Positions 7,342 to 7,763 of a stretch of 7,763 nt of DNA are shown here, piece by piece. The stretch is from a bacterium. Lineage in GTDB: Bacteria > AUK180. Below the pieces are notes generated by a model that had not been told where the DNA came from, did no database searches, and saw only the letters and a list, made by a program, of their open reading frames with translations. The stretch spans positions 1 through 7,763 of the forward strand of contig JAGGYO010000010.1 in assembly GCA_021162505.1 (NCBI GenBank), in the 5' to 3' direction. The translations under genes were made by a program, and so were the position numbers. How positions within the stretch are numbered: position 1 is the stretch's first letter; the number at the start of each line of letters is the position of its first letter.

Positions 7342-7427
7342 TTGACTCCGTTACTTTTTTTTCTTTTTTGTTTATTCTAATGTATTTTAACTCTTTTCTA
7401 TCCTCTATCCTCCAATCGCTATATTTC

Positions 7428-7462
7428 GTCATTCAGAGCAATTGGAAATTGCGTAGGAATCT
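7428..7462. repeat. Short palindromic element A (GTCATTC...GAATCT)
   Basis: The element is 35 nt, with GTCATTC at its left end and GAATCT at its right end. Inside is a perfect inverted repeat GCAATT-GGA-AATTGC (7438-7452), and the outer ATTC/GAAT (7431-7434, 7457-7460) can extend the hairpin around internal mismatches. It shares its end sequences with elements B and C. It is probably one copy of a dispersed extragenic repeat, although only one copy of this version lies in the window. Confidence 0.55.
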
Positions 7463-7493
7463 TATTTGTTGAAATTTACCCGAATTTGCTTCC

Positions 7494-7524
7494 TGTCATT
7501 ATCGGGCTTGACCCGATAATCCAG
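7494..7524. repeat. Short palindromic element B (perfect 9-bp stem, CTTGA loop)
   Basis: ATTATCGGG (7498-7506) and CCCGATAAT (7512-7520) form a perfect 9-bp stem around loop CTTGA (7507-7511). The stem overlaps the conserved left end TGTCATT and is followed by CCAG. It matches element C in ends and loop but has a different stem, which indicates a maintained hairpin family. It lacks a following T-run on either strand, so it is not a standard terminator. Confidence 0.75.
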
Positions 7525-7590
7525 TATTCTCTTTTACTATTCACTTTTCACTTATTTTTTCTTTTCCTTTTTCTTTAATCTCAGTGTGCT

Positions 7591-7622
7591 CTGTGGTTAT
7601 TCTATTTTCTTTAATTCTTCAT
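7591..7622. repeat. 32-nt direct repeat, copy 1
   Basis: It starts with CTGTGGTTATTC and ends with TTTAATTCTTCAT. It matches copy 2 (7694-7725) at 31 of 32 positions; the only difference is T versus C at the thirteenth base. Just upstream, GTGCTCTGTGGT (7586-7597) recurs exactly at 7661-7672. Confidence 0.8.
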
Positions 7623-7626
7623 CTTT

Positions 7627-7654
7627 CATTATTCATTATTCATTGTTCATTGAT
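7627..7654. repeat. Tandem 7-nt units (CATTATT-like, four copies)
   Basis: Two exact CATTATT units are followed by CATTGTT and CATTGAT, 28 nt in all. This small array lies between the two copies of the 32-nt repeat. It is a simple low-complexity array with no evident role. Confidence 0.6.
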
Positions 7655-7677
7655 ATTTCAGTGCTCTGTGGTATATC

Positions 7678-7696
7678 CAGCACCTTCTTGGTGCTG
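7678..7696. repeat. GC-rich hairpin between the direct repeats
   Basis: CAGCACC (7678-7684) and GGTGCTG (7690-7696) form a perfect 7-bp stem with loop TTCTT. It stands out in an AT-rich stretch. The right arm runs into copy 2 of the 32-nt repeat. There is no T-run after it on either strand, so it is more like a REP-type hairpin than a terminator. Confidence 0.6.
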
Positions 7697-7725
7697 TGGT
7701 TATTCCATTTTCTTTAATTCTTCAT
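7694..7725. repeat. 32-nt direct repeat, copy 2
   Basis: This is the second copy of the 32-nt unit at 7591-7622, with one mismatch, beginning 103 nt downstream of the first. It is preceded by the right arm of the GC-rich hairpin and followed, after a few bases, by palindromic element C. Confidence 0.8.
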
Positions 7726-7733
7726 TTATGTTT

Positions 7734-7763
7734 TGTCATTCCGTACTTGATACGGAATCTATC
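7734..7763. repeat. Short palindromic element C (8-bp stem, CTTGA loop), reaching the window edge
   Basis: ATTCCGTA (7738-7745) and TACGGAAT (7751-7758) pair perfectly around loop CTTGA (7746-7750). The left end TGTCATT and loop are identical to element B, while the stem differs on both arms in a matching way. The window ends 5 nt after the stem, so the right boundary is unknown. Confidence 0.7.

Larger units (their letters stand above)
7342..7763. other. Non-coding, repeat-bearing tail of the window
   Basis: No reading frame with a ribosome site, codon pattern or recognisable protein is present on either strand across 422 nt. The plus strand is rich in T and C (T8 at 7355-7362, many TTTTCT runs), the opposite of the A/G-rich coding strand before it. 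The stretch holds three palindromic elements, a 32-nt direct repeat, one GC-rich hairpin and short tandem units, listed separately. A CTATCCT doublet lies at 7398-7411. No convincing intrinsic terminator follows tatD. Confidence 0.85.

Noticed and set aside
7323..7369. Possible intrinsic terminator after tatD (AT stem 7323-7329/7337-7344, then T8 at 7355-7362)
   Set aside because: The stem is A/T-only with a bulge, overlaps the tatD stop, and is separated from the T-run by about 10 nt. It does not meet the usual terminator pattern.
7342..7378. TTGACT at 7342-7347 as a -35 box
   Set aside because: The only -10-like hexamer, TATTCT at 7373-7378, is 25 nt away, and the position at 17 nt is a T-run. 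No gene follows.
7380..7472. A 30-codon plus-strand frame starting at ATG 7380
   Set aside because: There is no Shine-Dalgarno, it runs through palindromic element A, and its composition is just translated T-rich sequence.
7494..7524. Element B as a bidirectional terminator
   Set aside because: The 9-bp stem is good, but neither side is followed directly by a T-run, and its sequence family matches element C, so a dispersed repeat explains it better.
7591..7725. CRISPR array
   Set aside because: There are only two repeat copies, separated by 71 nt that is itself repetitive, with no regular spacers and no cas genes.

Overview
The window looks like ordinary core chromosome from an AT-rich bacterium, roughly one third G+C by eye. 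The protein set is purely bacterial. The Shine-Dalgarno sequences are canonical (for example AGGAGG before clpP), and the lead promoter is of the sigma-70 type. The lysine-rich, AAA/AAG- and ATT/ATC-heavy coding, together with short dispersed hairpin repeats in the one spacer, suggests an uncultured candidate-phylum bacterium, perhaps FCB-group or WOR-3-like. That placement is a guess, since nothing in the window fixes the taxonomy.

Layout. Positions 1-84 carry a strong-looking promoter (TTGACT, 17 nt spacer, TAAAAT). It is followed by three tRNA genes, His(GTG), Lys(CTT) and Leu(TAG), at 85-338. After only 25 nt, a tightly packed run of six plus-strand genes follows: tig (trigger factor), clpP, clpX, lon, a TrmH/SpoU-family RNA 2'-O-methyltransferase gene, and tatD. 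Four of the five gene junctions overlap (23, 4, 8 and 29 nt) and the fifth has a 4-nt gap. No terminator or second promoter is visible between the tRNAs and the end of tatD at 7341, so the whole set probably forms one transcription unit.

How the genes work together. Trigger factor meets nascent chains at the ribosome exit tunnel. ClpX unfolds tagged or misfolded proteins and feeds them to ClpP, and Lon degrades unfolded proteins on its own. Together they cover protein folding and turnover in the cytosol. The tRNAs and the RNA methyltransferase tie the cluster to translation. TatD is a metal-dependent nuclease-family hydrolase whose link to the rest is unclear.

The last 422 nt (7342-7763) contain no gene. 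They hold three short palindromic elements that share GTCATT...AATC ends, a 32-nt direct repeat, a GC-rich hairpin and a short 7-nt tandem array. The base composition also switches there from purine-rich to pyrimidine-rich on the plus strand. I found no sign of a novel defence, mobile or biosynthetic system. The points most worth a second look are the shrunken PPIase domain of trigger factor, the repeat family in the tail, and a marked excess of GATC inside the genes.
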